Assembly: GCA_948470005.1 (NCBI GenBank)
Contig: CAOKNI010000001.1
Span: 25,320 to 89,319 of the forward strand
Origin: an uncultured Mycoplasmatota bacterium
GTDB lineage: Bacteria > Bacillota_I > Bacilli_A > RF39 > UBA660
Direction of reading: 5' to 3'
Length of the DNA stretch: 64,000 nt
The stretch's first letter is position 1, and each line of letters starts with the position of its first letter. Shown here piece by piece: positions 45,011 through 55,097 of this stretch. Position numbers and translations under genes: made by a program. Under the pieces are notes generated by a model. The model did not search any database. It saw nothing but the letters and a program-made list of their open reading frames with translations, and was not told the DNA's origin.

Positions 45011-45063
45011 ATTTTCCACCTATTAATATTTATTATAAATAAAAAAATGTAGAACACCTACAT

Positions 45064-45540
45064 TTAAATTATTTTACCACCAAAAGCATGAAGCTCATAA
45101 ACTAGGCGGTTATTTTTATATATTTTTTCAGTTGCTTGAAAATTATCTAAAATACCATTTACTAAAAACTTATAAAGATATTCCCCATTTTGAAAAGTTT
45201 TTGGTCCTCTTAGAGGTAAAATATCATCATTACCAACTTGTATCAATGCCGGCCTTAAGGCTTTATCCATAGCTTCTTCACTTAAAGTTATATCTTTTGT
45301 AATGCCATAATAATTCATTCCCCAAATAGGGACATCACTATCAATATAAACAACTTCTTCTCCCATAAAACAAGTTCCACCAAAATAAGTATCATGGTAA
45401 ATATATTTTTTGCCATTTATATCTTCCTCATAATGATAATCATTAGACCCAGATCTACTAGAATTAACTTTTTTAGCATTGCCATTTGCATAAGTTGCTT
45501 GTTTAGCTTTAATTAAAAACTCTCTAAATTCTTCATTCAT
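45064..45540 (-). CDS. DUF5680 family protein
   Basis: 158 residues from the ATG at 45540, which shares one base with the mraY stop (TAATG). FLIKAKQATYANGNAKKV, YHYEEDINGKKYIYHDTYFGG and WGMNYYG are the DUF5680 pattern. Soluble, function unknown; members may be standalone or fused to HTH regulators. Its coupling to mraY and position before ftsW put it inside the wall-synthesis operon. Confidence 0.75.
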   Translation of the reverse strand: MNEEFREFLIKAKQATYANGNAKKVNSSRSGSNDYHYEEDINGKKYIYHDTYFGGTCFMGEEVVYIDSDVPIWGMNYYGITKDITLSEEAMDKALRPALIQVGNDDILPLRGPKTFQNGEYLYKFLVNGILDNFQATEKIYKNNRLVYELHAFGGKII

Positions 45541-46532
45541 TATAACCATACTCCATAAGTTATTGCTGCCATAGCAAGAATTAATCCTGCTACCCAAAAA
45601 TATCGTACTATATCTTGTTCATTTAATCCTACAACTTCAAAGTGGTGATGTAAAGGAGCTCTTTTAAATATTTTTTTATTGAATTTTCTAATTGCAATAA
45701 TTTGTATTAAACTACTTAAAGTTTCTACTACAAATACTCCCCCAATTAATGCTAAAGAGAGTTCATGGCGAGTAAGAATGGCAATTGTAGCTAAAGCAGC
45801 CCCTAAAGATAACGAACCTAAATCACCCATAAAAACTTTTGCTGGATGAGAATTGAACACTAAAAAGCCTAATAAAGCGCCGGCTAAAACGAAACAAAAT
45901 ATTGCTATTTCTTGATATCCTTGTAGCCATCCTGTATTCCAAGCAATTATTCCAAAAGCAAAAAATGCAATTGCACTAAGTCCTCCTGCTAGACCATCTA
46001 AACCATCTGTAATATTTACCGCATTACTAGTTCCAACTAATAAAAATAAAATAAATAAGCCAAAAGTCCAACTCATATGAATATTAATGCTGAGACTTGT
46101 AATAACTAAGTCAGATTTCCCCCCATTACTCATAAAAATATAAAAGAAAACTAAAGCTATAATCATTTGTACTAATAACTTTGTTACAATAGTAAGTCCT
46201 TTATTATTCTGATATTTTATTTTCATAAAATCATCAATAAAACCCAGGAACGCATAAGAAATAAAAACGAACAATAATATAATTAAATTAGATGAAATTT
46301 GAATACTACCATTAAAATATAAAAGGATTAAAGCAACAATCGTTGGAATAATAAATATTAAACCTCCCATAGTTGGCGTTCCTTGTTTTTTTAAATGTCT
46401 CTCTCCCACATAATGACTAACATATTGACCAATATGAAACTTTTTTAAAATAGGTATTAATACTAGCCCAACTACAATAGATAATATAAAACCTAAAAGT
46501 ATTGCCATGGCTGTTTTTGCAAGTAATAACAT
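45540..46532 (-). CDS. mraY: Phospho-N-acetylmuramoyl-pentapeptide-transferase
   Basis: 330 residues, ten membrane helices. Active-site segments: GTPTMGGLIFI (~residue 51), FIDDFMKI (~108), NITDGLDGLAGG (~174), FMGDLGSLSLGA (~231) and the histidine triad RAPLHHHFE (~292). It makes lipid I from UDP-MurNAc-pentapeptide and undecaprenyl phosphate. GAGGTG RBS; downstream partner of the PBP gene. Confidence 0.96.
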   Translation of the reverse strand: MLLLAKTAMAILLGFILSIVVGLVLIPILKKFHIGQYVSHYVGERHLKKQGTPTMGGLIFIIPTIVALILLYFNGSIQISSNLIILLFVFISYAFLGFIDDFMKIKYQNNKGLTIVTKLLVQMIIALVFFYIFMSNGGKSDLVITSLSINIHMSWTFGLFILFLLVGTSNAVNITDGLDGLAGGLSAIAFFAFGIIAWNTGWLQGYQEIAIFCFVLAGALLGFLVFNSHPAKVFMGDLGSLSLGAALATIAILTRHELSLALIGGVFVVETLSSLIQIIAIRKFNKKIFKRAPLHHHFEVVGLNEQDIVRYFWVAGLILAMAAITYGVWL

Positions 46533-46616
46533 AATACACCTCTTCTCTTTAGTATTATACTACTAATTATTCCAAAATTCTTTAATTTAAAACATATTTG
46601 ACATTAAATTGATAAT

Positions 46617-48521
46617 TTACCCTAATAATAATTTAATACTTTCTCCTTCTTTCGCATAATAATTATAATTTGGAGCTTGGTAAATTACAGTATCCCCTAC
46701 TCCAGAATATAAAACATTAAAGTTTTTCAAAGCTTGAGCAGCTTCATCTTTGCTCATTCCTACCACATTAGGAATTAAGACATATTTTTTATCAAGCCAT
46801 GTATAATCTCTTGGCATTCCATCTTTACTTGGTTCAATGCCTAATATTTCTATTGCTGATGTTAAAACACTTTTAGCAATTGGTGCTGAAACGACACCTC
46901 CGTATTGCGTAACTCCTTTGGGGTTATCAATTGCTACATACACGACTATTTCTGGGTTATCTGCTGGCATAAATCCCATAAAAGATAAAATATAATTACC
47001 ATCTAAATATTTTCCGTCTTTAACCTTTTGAGCAGTTCCCGTTTTTCCACCAACTCTAAAGTTTTCGATATAAGCATTTTTGCCACTTCCATTGGCTACT
47101 ACACTTTCTAATGCATATTTAACTAATTTACTGGTTTCTTCGCTTATTACTTGTCTTTCCGCCTTGGGTTCATATTTTTTTATTACACTGTTTGTTTCGC
47201 TCTCAAGCATACCGCCAACCATATAAGGGGTATATAAAGTTCCACCATTAATTGCTGCTGATACAGCTCTAATTTGTTGAATAGGAGTTACACTTATTCC
47301 TTGTCCAAAACTAGTTGTTGCAAGTTCTACTGGCCCCATTTTATTAACATCAAACAAAATTCCAGTTGCCTCGCCATTTAAATCTATCCCTGTTTTGGAG
47401 CCAAAACCATATTTATCAATATAATTCATAAGTTTATTTGCTCCTAATGTATTACCAATATTCACAAAGCCGGGATTACAAGAATTTTCTACTACTTGAA
47501 GCATTGTTTGTGTTCCATGGCCGCCATGTTTCCAACAATGAATAGTTGCTCCATCTATATGAATAGCCCCTGAATCATGAAAAGTATCTTCAAATAAATT
47601 AATCGTTTTTTCTTCTAATGCTGCTGATAAAGTAATAATTTTGAATGTACTGCCAGGCTCATAAGTCATCCATATTGGCAAATTACGATTAATTATTTCC
47701 GTACTGTAATTTTGATATTCATTACTATTAAAGTTAGGTCTGCTAGCCATTGCTAAAACTTCGCCGGTATTAGGGTTCATTGCCACTATTAAAGCTTGTT
47801 CTGGATTATATTTAGCAATTGCATTATCAAGTTCGTTTTCCACGGCTTTTTGTAGTTTCATATCAATAGTGAGCTCTAAAGTAATTCCGCTAGTTGGCGC
47901 TTCATAAACTTCTGTTAATTCTAATTTATTTCCCTTTCCATCTGAAAAATATTTTATAGCTCCATCCGCTCCGGTTAAATACTCATCATAATAAAGTTCT
48001 AATCCAGACAAGCCCTGATTATCAATTCCTACATATCCTAAAACATGCGATAAAATATTGCCATTAGGATAATAACGCTTACTTTCCTTAAGTAAATATA
48101 CTCCATCATAACCAAGTTTATTAATTTCCTCGGCTATTTCATAACTAAGTCTTCGCCCTTCGGGATGTACTCTTTCAATTGACGTTGATTTTGTAACATG
48201 TTTAAGCATATCTTTATAATCTGATTTTAAAATTTTGGCTAAATTTTTGGCCACTTCCTCTGGATTTCTTATTTGTCCTGGCACTACCACTAAAGAAACA
48301 GTAGTAAGATTATCTGCTAAAACCTCACCATTTCTATCTACAATTTTTCCTCTATCCGCTTTTATAGGAAGTTCTCTACTCCAAAGGCTTTCTGCCAAAG
48401 TATTTAATTTTTCATAAGAAAACACTTGAATATAAAAGACTTTTACTATTATTGCCATTAAAACTATTATTGAAACTAAAAAAATAAAACGCATTCTATT
48501 ATGAATATCACTAAAAAACAT
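46617..48521 (-). CDS. Class B penicillin-binding protein (FtsI/SpoVD type) with one PASTA domain
   Basis: 634 residues. N-terminal membrane helix (12-30), pedestal domain with RGKIVDRNGEVLADN, and transpeptidase domain with SxxK in PGSTFKII (~residue 294), SxN in VENSCNPG (~348) and KTG in VGGKTGTAQ (~493). A C-terminal PASTA domain (IPNVVGMSKDEAAQALKNF) binds peptidoglycan or muropeptides. It cross-links septal wall with FtsW. It starts the minus-strand cluster; mraZ, rsmH and ftsL, which usually precede it, are not present. Confidence 0.92.
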   Translation of the reverse strand: MFFSDIHNRMRFIFLVSIIVLMAIIVKVFYIQVFSYEKLNTLAESLWSRELPIKADRGKIVDRNGEVLADNLTTVSLVVVPGQIRNPEEVAKNLAKILKSDYKDMLKHVTKSTSIERVHPEGRRLSYEIAEEINKLGYDGVYLLKESKRYYPNGNILSHVLGYVGIDNQGLSGLELYYDEYLTGADGAIKYFSDGKGNKLELTEVYEAPTSGITLELTIDMKLQKAVENELDNAIAKYNPEQALIVAMNPNTGEVLAMASRPNFNSNEYQNYSTEIINRNLPIWMTYEPGSTFKIITLSAALEEKTINLFEDTFHDSGAIHIDGATIHCWKHGGHGTQTMLQVVENSCNPGFVNIGNTLGANKLMNYIDKYGFGSKTGIDLNGEATGILFDVNKMGPVELATTSFGQGISVTPIQQIRAVSAAINGGTLYTPYMVGGMLESETNSVIKKYEPKAERQVISEETSKLVKYALESVVANGSGKNAYIENFRVGGKTGTAQKVKDGKYLDGNYILSFMGFMPADNPEIVVYVAIDNPKGVTQYGGVVSAPIAKSVLTSAIEILGIEPSKDGMPRDYTWLDKKYVLIPNVVGMSKDEAAQALKNFNVLYSGVGDTVIYQAPNYNYYAKEGESIKLLLG

Positions 48522-48629
48522 ATAATCACCTGAGAAATTATATGAAACTAAAAAAGAAATAGAAGAAAAGTATAGAAATAACTAAAAATATACTTAATTC
48601 TCTGATATAATTAATAAAAAAGAAGGAAT

Positions 48630-49094
48630 ATTAAGGATTTTAATAAAATACACATTCAAGCTTTTATCCCGAATTATCAAAGAGATTTTGCTCATGCAAT
48701 AAAAGATAAATCTATAACTTCTTATGTTTCTTTTTCCTATTTTGCTTCACACATAATATTATATGAAAATGAACTCATTGGTTTTTGTAAAATAGGTTTT
48801 AGAAATGATGATTTATCTGACCGCGAAATTTCCATAGCTATAATTCCAAAATATCGTCGACACGGAATAGCTAAATATATTATAAATCTACTATGTACAA
48901 ATATTTTTACAAGCATGCCAAATTGCAACTAAATTCATTTAGCAATTGATATAGAAAATCAAGCATCTATTAATATGGCTGAGAGCTTAGGATTTCAAAG
49001 AAATCTAGAACTAGAAACTGAATTAAGAACTTCAAAAGATTATCGAACATTAATTTATACAATTAGAAATAAAAACAATCTTGAAAGTTATTAA
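48630..49094 (+). pseudogene. GNAT acetyltransferase, broken
   Basis: A GNAT fold is readable: YENELIGFCKIGFRND, IAIIPKYRRHGIAKYII (acetyl-CoA loop R-R-H-G-I-A), and NQASINMAESLGFQRN. Two lesions: the expected start after AGAAGG reads ATT (48630) instead of ATG, and an in-frame TAA at 48930-48932 splits the last beta strands. Substrate unknown. Confidence 0.7.
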
Positions 49095-49211
49095 CTAGAG
49101 ATACAGTTTGAGAAATATTTTCTTTGGATATAGTAGCGCTTTATTTTAATTATATCAAAGAAAAAGTAAACACATCTTTTTGTGTCTACTTTCATTTTAC
49201 AAGTTCACGCA

Positions 49212-49913
49212 TCAGTCTTTCTCATATACCTCTTTAAATCTATCTAAACGAGTTTTGAAAGCTTCCATTATATCTTCTTTAAATGCTATATCTTCGTTTA
49301 TTTTTAAATCTTTTAATAAACATTCTGCAATGTATGGATTAGTAAGAAGAAGTGGCCCTAACGAATATGTTCCATAAAAGTTTTTATAATGAATTCCTTC
49401 ATTATGGCATTCATCATTCATACCTAGCCCGCTATTTTTCAAAATAAATGGATATTTAAATTCTCCATAACATTTTGAAAACTGTACCTTATGAATAATT
49501 ATATCTTGATTATTATATTTGCCAAGCCCTAAATAATTCACAACATCAGACATATCTCTTTTAGCATAATAATCAAATATGCCTAAACACTTAATTTTTC
49601 TTTCTCCATCAAGTATATAATTACCAAACATTTCAAGCGCATTACCAGTTGCTAAAAATACAACATTATCCTCAATCATTTCTTTAATTTTCTTTTTATA
49701 TGGCATCAATAATTTTATAAATCTCTCTTGATTATCCTCGGTCATTGGTCCAATATAAATCATATCAACTTTATGACTTACAAAATACGGCTCTTTTGTA
49801 TGCCAAGTTTCAACCATTTTTATTTTCTTAGAGCATTTATCAAAATATACCATATTCATTTTATCGCCATAAATACCACATAGTTCAGGAAACAAAACTT
49901 CAACTATTTTCAT
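49212..49913 (-). CDS. gatD: GatD-like type 1 glutamine amidotransferase domain protein lacking catalytic Cys and His
   Basis: 233 residues, paired with murT (ATGA overlap). The GatD fold is clear at the end: EGIHYKNFYGTYSLGPLL matches the family's EGIHYKN..GTYLHGP. But the active-site His is Leu here, and the nucleophile elbow, normally (I/V)CGGYQ, reads LATGNALEMFG with no Cys. Active GatD frees ammonia from glutamine for MurT, which amidates lipid II D-Glu. This copy should not hydrolyse glutamine; it may act as a structural partner, use free ammonia, or have changed function. Confidence 0.75.
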   Translation of the reverse strand: MKIVEVLFPELCGIYGDKMNMVYFDKCSKKIKMVETWHTKEPYFVSHKVDMIYIGPMTEDNQERFIKLLMPYKKKIKEMIEDNVVFLATGNALEMFGNYILDGERKIKCLGIFDYYAKRDMSDVVNYLGLGKYNNQDIIIHKVQFSKCYGEFKYPFILKNSGLGMNDECHNEGIHYKNFYGTYSLGPLLLTNPYIAECLLKDLKINEDIAFKEDIMEAFKTRLDRFKEVYEKD

Positions 49914-51262
49914 AATACACCTCTTAAGTAATCAAGTAATTTAATAGCAATAGCTCTTAAATCTACATCATATAATATATAAATTTTATCTTTTTTATTT
50001 AAATCTAAGTACTTAACTGTATCCTCTTCGTTTTCAACACAAACTATTTTATCCTCAGGAATACCTGCTAGTAAACATCTTACTTTATATTGGCGATACA
50101 ACTTTCCACCAATAATAATCTTTTTAATATTAGGACTTTTTAAAAATTCAAAATCCGCCTCATAAAGCCATGTAAGTGTTTCTAAAGGATGATATTTATC
50201 ATACAATTCATCCATAAAAATAATTACTTGTTTAGAATCTTTATTAGTTGTAATATATTCAAAAACAGATGATGATGATGAACCATTTTGACCTTTGCTT
50301 GCAAAACAATTAACCTCTACTCCGTTAATAGTTTCGCTAAAATTCCTAAAACTCGTAATTTTAAGGCCCTTAACATATTCTATAAGTTCTTCATGTTTCA
50401 TGCCTCTTTCTCGCAAGACTGCTATTACAAAAAGCAAATTATAAGCATAAAACACGGAATCATTAATCAAATTATATTTATACTCTTTATTATTCTCTAT
50501 AACTCTCATTTCTTTATTAGTTAAGTTAGCAACATCCGCGGTATACTTACCATCTGGAGATTTATAGCCACAATTCTTACAATAAAACTCCCCAATGGAA
50601 CGATATAAACGATAATTATAATGAGGCTCCTCACCACATTTTGGACACATCAAATATTCTTTAGAAGCATTAGGAAGTGGTTTAAACCCAGCATCATTCA
50701 TTTTCACAAATATCCTTTTATTTTTCGCTGCTAAATTAGAACTTATTGGGTCACAAGCATTTAAAATAGCGATAGTCTCAGGACTTTTCCTAAAAGCCTC
50801 ATCTAATCTCTTATATATAAATTCAATATGTCCATTTCTTCTAATGGAATCTCGAAACAAATTAGTTACGATAAAATAGTTCGGCTTTAACATTGGTATA
50901 GTTATATTTGAAGTTTTCTCATCAACTTCAATAATAGCTACCTCCTTTGTGCTTCTATTAAATATATTTACAGCATCAAGTAAAAGCCTTGCATGACCAG
51001 CAAAAATATTTGCTCCCCAATCATTATAAGCTACTTTATAGCCTTTTTCTCGCATTATATCCGCCATAAAGTTTACAATACTAGTCTTTCCATTAGTACC
51101 ACTAACACATATAACTATCTTTGGCTTTTTTATTCGCTTCAAAAAATCTGGACAAATTTTATTAGCAAGTAATCCCGGCCTATCATTTTGGGTTCTTCCT
51201 GTTAATTTGTAAAACAACAAAGCCATTTTAGATAAAATTAAGGCTACCACAAATCTAAACAT
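49910..51262 (-). CDS. murT: MurT-like Mur ligase family protein
   Basis: 450 residues. ATP loop VSGTNGKTSIVNF near residue 54, middle Mur ligase domain with an inserted four-Cys zinc ribbon (CPKCGEE...CKNCGY, residues ~203-228) typical of MurT, and C-terminal DUF1727 domain. MurT amidates the D-Glu of lipid II with GatD. The conserved (R)D-x-SW segment of the C-terminal domain reads ETLTWLYEADF, so the catalytic Asp may also be altered; that alignment is uncertain. RBS GGAGGG; head of the murT-gatD pair. Confidence 0.82.
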   Translation of the reverse strand: MFRFVVALILSKMALLFYKLTGRTQNDRPGLLANKICPDFLKRIKKPKIVICVSGTNGKTSIVNFMADIMREKGYKVAYNDWGANIFAGHARLLLDAVNIFNRSTKEVAIIEVDEKTSNITIPMLKPNYFIVTNLFRDSIRRNGHIEFIYKRLDEAFRKSPETIAILNACDPISSNLAAKNKRIFVKMNDAGFKPLPNASKEYLMCPKCGEEPHYNYRLYRSIGEFYCKNCGYKSPDGKYTADVANLTNKEMRVIENNKEYKYNLINDSVFYAYNLLFVIAVLRERGMKHEELIEYVKGLKITSFRNFSETINGVEVNCFASKGQNGSSSSSVFEYITTNKDSKQVIIFMDELYDKYHPLETLTWLYEADFEFLKSPNIKKIIIGGKLYRQYKVRCLLAGIPEDKIVCVENEEDTVKYLDLNKKDKIYILYDVDLRAIAIKLLDYLRGVL

Positions 51263-51367
51263 ATTAATACCCTCCTAAATATAATAACTTCTAATATTAA
51301 TTACTTAGCCATTATAACATGACTAATTTAGGTTGTAAACAATAAAGGTTTAAATTGACTTTTTTAT

Positions 51368-53182
51368 TTAAATTCGCTGTAAAGCATTATGACTCCTTAG
51401 AAACTCGGGATAAAGTTCAGTACTTAAAGCTTCAATTTCCATCATCGTATAATAGCTACCATAAATAATTGCATAAAATAAAGCCTTTTCATCAACTACT
51501 AAAATTTTACTTAAATTATCACACAATCTTTTAATTGAAACATAAACTCCATTAATAAGAAGTACTTGTCTATTAATTTGATATTTTTGTAAAGAAAAAG
51601 GAAGCGGCGTTTCTTTTAAAGACGAAGCTTGAAACATAATCTTATATTCATCACTAATAATTTCTAAAGCAGAATCTATAAAAAAACTCTGATAGTTAAA
51701 TACTCCTTCAACTTTTCTATTAATATCAAGTAATCTATAGATTTTATCCTGATATAACTCTTCAAAGGGCTTATTTAAAATATCTAACTCTTCTTCATGT
51801 AATAAACCCATTTCTATTCCAAGTTCTATTTTAGCTTCCAAATTATCATCTTGCAAAAAGTTAATAGCTAATGTTTTCCTGCCAATTTCAAGCCCATAAG
51901 CCAATAAAAGATTTAAATTATACATAATTCTAGTACTTAATAAAATATCTAATGAATTAGAATAATTTATCATATTTATTTTCTGACTATTAAGAAAAGT
52001 TACATTTTGAATTATTATATCTAGGAAATCATTATTGCCAAATAATATTTCGTTATGGCTATTTATAAAATCTTTATTAATAAAACCTTTACCAAGCAAT
52101 TCTTTAATTTTTTCCAATTTATTAAAATCTATTTTAGCAATATTTCTAATATCCATATGAATTTCATTTTTATAAAAAAAATCTAAGCACTCTGAAATTC
52201 TTTCATAACCTGCGATAATTAAACTTTGTTGTTCTTCTCTATTTAGTTTTTGAAAAGAAAAACCATAACCCTTTAATAACGCTTTAAAAGCTTCTACATC
52301 ATTATTTTTAAGATTTTGATATCTTGTATTTATTTCTTGATAACATTCTAAATTATGCTTTAAAATGTAATCTACAACTCTTTCTTTTATTTCTTCATTA
52401 GGACATAATTCTAAAATGGCATCTATCCTACTTATTTCCCCTTTTACACTTAATAATTCTATTAACCTATCTAATTTACTATTTCTTTTTTCCATTGCTC
52501 GTTTCGCTTTTAAAACATTATTTTGATATTTTTTAAATTTTTCGTGTAATATTTCTATAAAGCTATTTTGAGCCGCATCGTCAAATACTTTTTCAGAATT
52601 ACCAAGTTTCCAAATAGTTTTCTTTATAATATTTTTACTTGTCTTTCCCTTTATAGAGGTTGCATATTCAGCATATCTAAAAGCTATATTTACGCTTTTT
52701 TCTCCAATACCTTGAGCTATCTGAAAATCTCTAACCATTTTAAAATTAGTATCTAATAGCACAGTAAATTTACTCAAAGACACCAAACTTATATTTTGTT
52801 TTTCCATATAATTTATAATTAAGCCATGAGCCTTATCAGCCATATTACTATTAGTGACATGCAAAGAATACTCTAAAATATTTGTAAACTCATCATCATT
52901 ATAATATAGAAAAATAAGTCTTAAAATTTCTCTTTTCCTTGGATTATTAAAATATTCTTGATACTTAGCAATTAGTGCTTTTATTAAAGAAATAGCCTCT
53001 GGCTTATCAGCTATCATTAAATAAAAATATATATCTGAAATATCCATTACTTCCGCTGCTTCACTATTTAAATCATATTTAGCTAGTGCTTCTTGCATTA
53101 ATTTCTCGTATTCTATAGAACTTTCACTTGATATATATTCTTCCTTCGAAAGCAAAATAAAATCTCTTAAATCTTGAAGCAT
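51368..53182 (-). CDS. Hypothetical 604-residue helical protein
   Basis: 604 residues, almost all helical, no membrane segment, many Leu/Ile/Asn; no family recognised. Its RBS (GGGAGG) lies in the last codons of the upstream gene and only one base separates the two, so the pair is translationally coupled. Likely partner of the 313-residue protein encoded before it. Confidence 0.6.
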   Translation of the reverse strand: MLQDLRDFILLSKEEYISSESSIEYEKLMQEALAKYDLNSEAAEVMDISDIYFYLMIADKPEAISLIKALIAKYQEYFNNPRKREILRLIFLYYNDDEFTNILEYSLHVTNSNMADKAHGLIINYMEKQNISLVSLSKFTVLLDTNFKMVRDFQIAQGIGEKSVNIAFRYAEYATSIKGKTSKNIIKKTIWKLGNSEKVFDDAAQNSFIEILHEKFKKYQNNVLKAKRAMEKRNSKLDRLIELLSVKGEISRIDAILELCPNEEIKERVVDYILKHNLECYQEINTRYQNLKNNDVEAFKALLKGYGFSFQKLNREEQQSLIIAGYERISECLDFFYKNEIHMDIRNIAKIDFNKLEKIKELLGKGFINKDFINSHNEILFGNNDFLDIIIQNVTFLNSQKINMINYSNSLDILLSTRIMYNLNLLLAYGLEIGRKTLAINFLQDDNLEAKIELGIEMGLLHEEELDILNKPFEELYQDKIYRLLDINRKVEGVFNYQSFFIDSALEIISDEYKIMFQASSLKETPLPFSLQKYQINRQVLLINGVYVSIKRLCDNLSKILVVDEKALFYAIIYGSYYTMMEIEALSTELYPEFLRSHNALQRI

Positions 53183-53183
53183 T

Positions 53184-54125
53184 TTATCTTCCTCCCATAT
53201 CTAAATTTTCAGTATCAAGCACTTGCATTATTTCTTTATATATTTTTGCTTGTTCTGCTAAAACTTTAGGATTACTAATACTCATCATAAAGTAATCTCG
53301 ATATTTTAAGTATTGCTTTTGTCTATTATCCAAATTCTCCCTATATACCTTATTCATCGTAGTCCTCTTTAAAAATATATCAATAATTATGTATACATTA
53401 TCACTTAGCTTATCAAATATAATTCTTAAATCTCCCGAAATTATTTCATAAAATGGCCTTGGAGTTAGTCTTTTTACTCGGTGAATTTGCCCATTTATAA
53501 TATCTTTTAAGACGCCTGCTATTTGACCAAAATAAGCTTTAGGAACAAGTTCCTTTTCTAAAATCTCTTTAACAATTATTCTATCAGAATCTTTTGGTAA
53601 GAAAAATAGTTCATTATTATCATGAAAAGAAGCTACAATTTCCTCTGTCTCATTTAATCCAATTAGTGCCTCTATTTTTCTTTTATGACTTTCAATAATT
53701 GCTCTAATACTACTTCTTTCTTCTTCAGTTTTTGCATCAAAAAACATATGCGTATATTCTACAATTTCGCCATATAGTTTTAATCTAACTTTATTTATAA
53801 TTACCTCATAGCAAATATTATCATTTGCAACTATCCCATTCAAAGCATCTATTAATTCTTCATCATCGCAAGAATCGATATTTAACCTACATATCTGATT
53901 ATAAATATCAAAAAACTCGCAGTCTAATGCCTCAACACTACAACTTATAACTTGTTTAAAAGAAGGTTTAATATCCGTATTTACTTCTCTATTACCTTGA
54001 TTATAAACTTGACTAACTTCTTTTCGCATGGCGGCAGCAATAACCTGATTAGTCTTAATCATAGCTATTTTTTCTTTAAGTGAGCTTTTATCATTAGGTA
54101 CCGAGAAAGTCATATCTAAAGCCAT
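53184..54125 (-). CDS. Hypothetical protein with RelE/ParE-like C-terminal segment
   Basis: 313 residues. Residues 1-200 are helical with no match I know. Residues ~215-275 (VKRLTPRPFYEIISGDLRII, then VYIIIDIFLKRTTMN, then R-Q-K-Q-Y) have the strand-strand-strand-helix order and basic residues of RelE/ParE-fold toxins (R.YE...g..RI.f......I.I...F.KK). If real, this is a RelE-like domain inside a larger protein rather than a free toxin. RBS GGGAGG, coupled to the 604-residue gene. Confidence 0.55.
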   Translation of the reverse strand: MALDMTFSVPNDKSSLKEKIAMIKTNQVIAAAMRKEVSQVYNQGNREVNTDIKPSFKQVISCSVEALDCEFFDIYNQICRLNIDSCDDEELIDALNGIVANDNICYEVIINKVRLKLYGEIVEYTHMFFDAKTEEERSSIRAIIESHKRKIEALIGLNETEEIVASFHDNNELFFLPKDSDRIIVKEILEKELVPKAYFGQIAGVLKDIINGQIHRVKRLTPRPFYEIISGDLRIIFDKLSDNVYIIIDIFLKRTTMNKVYRENLDNRQKQYLKYRDYFMMSISNPKVLAEQAKIYKEIMQVLDTENLDMGGR

Positions 54126-54194
54126 ACTAAAAAACCTCCCAATAGGAAGATTATAATAGTTTTTAATATATATGTCAAATATTTAACATGTTTT

Positions 54195-55097
54195 TTAAGG
54201 CAACCAAGATGGCATATATAAAACTATCTCACTTAAAGCTTTATATAAAGGCTCTATATCATTTGCAATAACTTTTAAAACCTCATTATCATTTAATTGT
54301 AACCCTGAGTAAATAATTATTTCATTAATTATTTCTTCGATATAAACAGGTGCTAAATGAAGTTCTAAAAAGTTTAAAAATTTAAATATATTTTCATCAA
54401 ACAAATTAATTTTATACTTGCCAACACTTATTAAGCTTTCTAAATCATAGTGAACCATTTCTTTTTCTTCATTTCGCATTTTAATTATATCTTTATAAAA
54501 AAAATTCTCCAAAGAAACTACGTAATTCTTTCCCTTATATTTTACAATTTTTAATTTATCTCGAAGTCGCGGATTATTTGTTACATAAGTTTTGAAACTA
54601 ATAGAAGTAAAATCATTGTTGTAGGAAGTTAAAAGCTCTATAAATTCCGAAAGTGATAGAACATTATATACTCTAACAATCCCAATAATAGCACTATCCA
54701 AAACATCCTTTAAAGAATATTCCTCATAATTAAATAAATTAAATGCCATTTTTACATAATTAATCAAGTCTTTATAAATTTTATATTTTCCATTATCTTG
54801 CAAATGTATTAAAAAATTGCTTCGTAAATTATTAATTACTAAATAATCAATATATCCTTCATTTAAAATAACTTCATCTTCACCCACTAAACGTTTTAAC
54901 ACATTTACTTCTTCCAAAGTGCAAAGTCTTAAAATCATTTCAGGATCTTCTTGATAAAGAGATAGAAGTTCTCTATAAATATCTAATCTAGTTACTTTTT
55001 CATAATCTTTCGCTTTATCACCCAAAATTTTTTGATAAAATTCATAAATTATTTCTTTTTTTCCATTTTTAAATAGTTCTTTTAATGTTGTAATCAT
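54195..55097 (-). CDS. Hypothetical 300-residue protein
   Basis: 300 residues, soluble, mostly helical, with no recognised family; the C-terminal third (SVGKYKINLFDENIFKFLNF) might be a winged-helix-like region, but this is weak. Its ATG overlaps the ezrA stop (ATGA), so it is co-translated with ezrA. Confidence 0.6.
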   Translation of the reverse strand: MITTLKELFKNGKKEIIYEFYQKILGDKAKDYEKVTRLDIYRELLSLYQEDPEMILRLCTLEEVNVLKRLVGEDEVILNEGYIDYLVINNLRSNFLIHLQDNGKYKIYKDLINYVKMAFNLFNYEEYSLKDVLDSAIIGIVRVYNVLSLSEFIELLTSYNNDFTSISFKTYVTNNPRLRDKLKIVKYKGKNYVVSLENFFYKDIIKMRNEEKEMVHYDLESLISVGKYKINLFDENIFKFLNFLELHLAPVYIEEIINEIIIYSGLQLNDNEVLKVIANDIEPLYKALSEIVLYMPSWLP

